Origin: Providencia sp. R33
GTDB taxonomy: Bacteria > Pseudomonadota > Gammaproteobacteria > Enterobacterales > Enterobacteriaceae
Length of the DNA stretch: 64,000 nucleotides
Direction: 5' to 3'
NCBI RefSeq assembly: GCF_019343475.1
Contig: NZ_CP072453.1
Location: forward strand, 2,418,001 to 2,482,000
The first letter of the stretch is position 1. Each line of letters opens with the position of its first letter. This document shows positions 62,874-64,000 of this stretch, piece by piece. The notes under the pieces were generated by a model, which had not been told where the DNA came from, did no database searches, and saw only the letters and a list, made by a program, of their open reading frames with translations. A program made the translations under genes and the position numbers.

Positions 62874-64000
62874 TTACAGAACAACACCTTGGCTTGTCAG
62901 GTACTCATCATATGTACCTTTGAAATCAACAACTTTATCTTCTTTGATTTCTAAAATGCGACTTGCCAGTGAACTAACAAATTCACGGTCATGGGAGACA
63001 AACACTAGCGTTCCTTGGTACATCTCAAGTGCTAAGTTCAATGATTCGATGGATTCCATATCCAAGTGGTTAGTTGGCTCATCCATAATCAAAATGTTTG
63101 GTTGTTGCATCATCAACTTACCAAATAACATACGCCCTTGCTCACCACCAGATAACACTTTCACTTTCTTCTTAATATCATCTTGTGAGAACAATAAACG
63201 GCCTAAGATACTGCGCACTGCCTGCTCATCATCACCTTCGCTTTTCCACTGGCTCATCCAGTCAAAAACGTTCAGATCAGTTTCGAAATCTTCAGCGTGG
63301 TCTTGTGCATAGTAACCAATACTGCTGTTTTCTGACCACTTAACCATCCCACTTATTGCAGGTTGATCACCCATTAAGGTTTTTAAGAACGTGGTTTTAC
63401 CAATACCATTGGCACCGATAACCGCCATTTTCTCACCCACTTCAAGCAGCAAATTGACGTTTTTGAAGAGTAGGCCTTGATCATAACCATTCGCTACCCC
63501 TTCTAATTCAAGGGCATTACGGAACAGTTTTTTCTCTTGTTCAAAACGAATAAATGGATTTTGGCGGCTAGAGGCTTTAACTTCATCCAATTGAATTTTA
63601 TCAATTTGACGCGCACGTGATGTCGCTTGCTTTGATTTAGATGCGTTAGCGCTAAAGCGGCTAACGAAAGATTGCAGTTCAGCAATTTGCGCTTTTTTCT
63701 TCGCATTATCAGAAATTAAGCGCTCACGTGCTTGTGTCGCTGCAATCATATATTCATCATAGTTACCCGTGAATAAGCGTAATTCACCATAATCTAAGTC
63801 CGCCATGTGCGTACAAACCGTATTGAGGAAGTGCCTATCATGGGAAATAATGATCATGGTGCAGTTACGATCATTCAAGACTTGCTCTAACCAACGGATA
63901 GTATCAATATCCAAGTTGTTCGTCGGCTCATCAAGTAACAGAATGTCTGGGTTAGAGAATAAGGCTTGAGCCAGTAATACACGCAGCTTCCAGCCCGGTG
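62874..64000 (-). CDS. ybiT: ABC-F family ATPase YbiT, cut by right edge
   Basis: C-terminal 375 residues of an ABC-F protein; the N-terminus lies beyond the window. Visible from the edge are the first domain's signature region ([20 protein letters not shown]) and Walker B with [20 protein letters not shown]. The charged inter-domain linker follows, then the second Walker [19 protein letters not shown], signature [16 protein letters not shown] and Walker [20 protein letters not shown] proteins act on the ribosome rather than as transporters. The linker and C-terminus match E. coli YbiT. Confidence 0.94.
   Translation of the reverse strand, partial: PGWKLRVLLAQALFSNPDILLLDEPTNNLDIDTIRWLEQVLNDRNCTMIIISHDRHFLNTVCTHMADLDYGELRLFTGNYDEYMIAATQARERLISDNAKKKAQIAELQSFVSRFSANASKSKQATSRARQIDKIQLDEVKASSRQNPFIRFEQEKKLFRNALELEGVANGYDQGLLFKNVNLLLEVGEKMAVIGANGIGKTTFLKTLMGDQPAISGMVKWSENSSIGYYAQDHAEDFETDLNVFDWMSQWKSEGDDEQAVRSILGRLLFSQDDIKKKVKVLSGGEQGRMLFGKLMMQQPNILIMDEPTNHLDMESIESLNLALEMYQGTLVFVSHDREFVSSLASRILEIKEDKVVDFKGTYDEYLTSQGVVL

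Overview
The window is chromosomal DNA of a gammaproteobacterium of the family Morganellaceae, most likely Providencia. The gene content and order are enterobacterial (sdaC-sdaB, yeeZ-his operon, yegH-asmA-dcd-udk, mrp/metG, yohJK-cdd, sanA-yeiB-folE, moeA-moeB). Base composition is AT-rich. The rhomboid at 49950-50849 closely resembles the Providencia stuartii AarA protease as I remember it. No rRNA, tRNA, CRISPR array or complete insertion sequence was seen.

Layout. 1-7756: yjbQ (cut by the edge), ybjG, the serine uptake and deamination genes sdaC-sdaB, dacC, a glutathione transferase and yeeZ. 7899-15267: the complete histidine operon with its promoter, a leader peptide with six consecutive histidines, an attenuator and hisGDCBHAF(IE). 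15464-18780: an iron-type periplasmic binding protein and a TonB-dependent receptor behind a Fur-like box. 19017-24987: a yeaK-type deacylase, a CatB-type acetyltransferase, an StcE-like M66 metalloprotease gene broken by one in-frame stop, and a Bcr/CflA exporter. 25106-36775: gnd, an ERIC element, yegH, two unusual secretion-effector-like genes, asmA-dcd-udk, an HtpX-like/LemA pair and mrp. 37043-45106: metG, a low-GC three-gene cassette (threonine-aldolase-like enzyme, MFS carrier, ATP-grasp ligase), yohJK and cdd. 45226-47676: an unrecognised four-gene operon with translational coupling and two paralogues. 48090-64000: maeA, aarA, a MurNAc catabolic operon (murQ-murP-murR-TSUP carrier) with a nearby carbohydrate-binding protein, sanA, yeiB, folE, an MFS carrier, moeA-moeB, yjdM and ybiT (cut by the edge).

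Most notable observations. (1) The two genes inserted between yegH and asmA (28636-30390) encode proteins carrying SILK and RVxF motifs, the two classical docking motifs for eukaryotic protein phosphatase 1. In the second gene they occur as three nearly identical 62-residue tandem repeats. This suggests a pair of translocated effectors that recruit host PP1. (2) A 141-bp structured element occurs twice (4689-4829 and 15296-15436). Each copy is inserted at a Rho-independent terminator, and each is flanked by a duplicated copy of that terminator's complete stem-loop (20-21 bp). It looks like a small non-autonomous mobile element that targets terminators. (3) The aldolase/MFS/ATP-grasp cassette looks like a minimal biosynthetic cluster for a small amino-acid-derived metabolite. 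(4) The M66 protease gene carries extra copies of a module found once in StcE and is interrupted just before its HExxH motif.

Protein comparisons rest on remembered family sequences; no database search was run.
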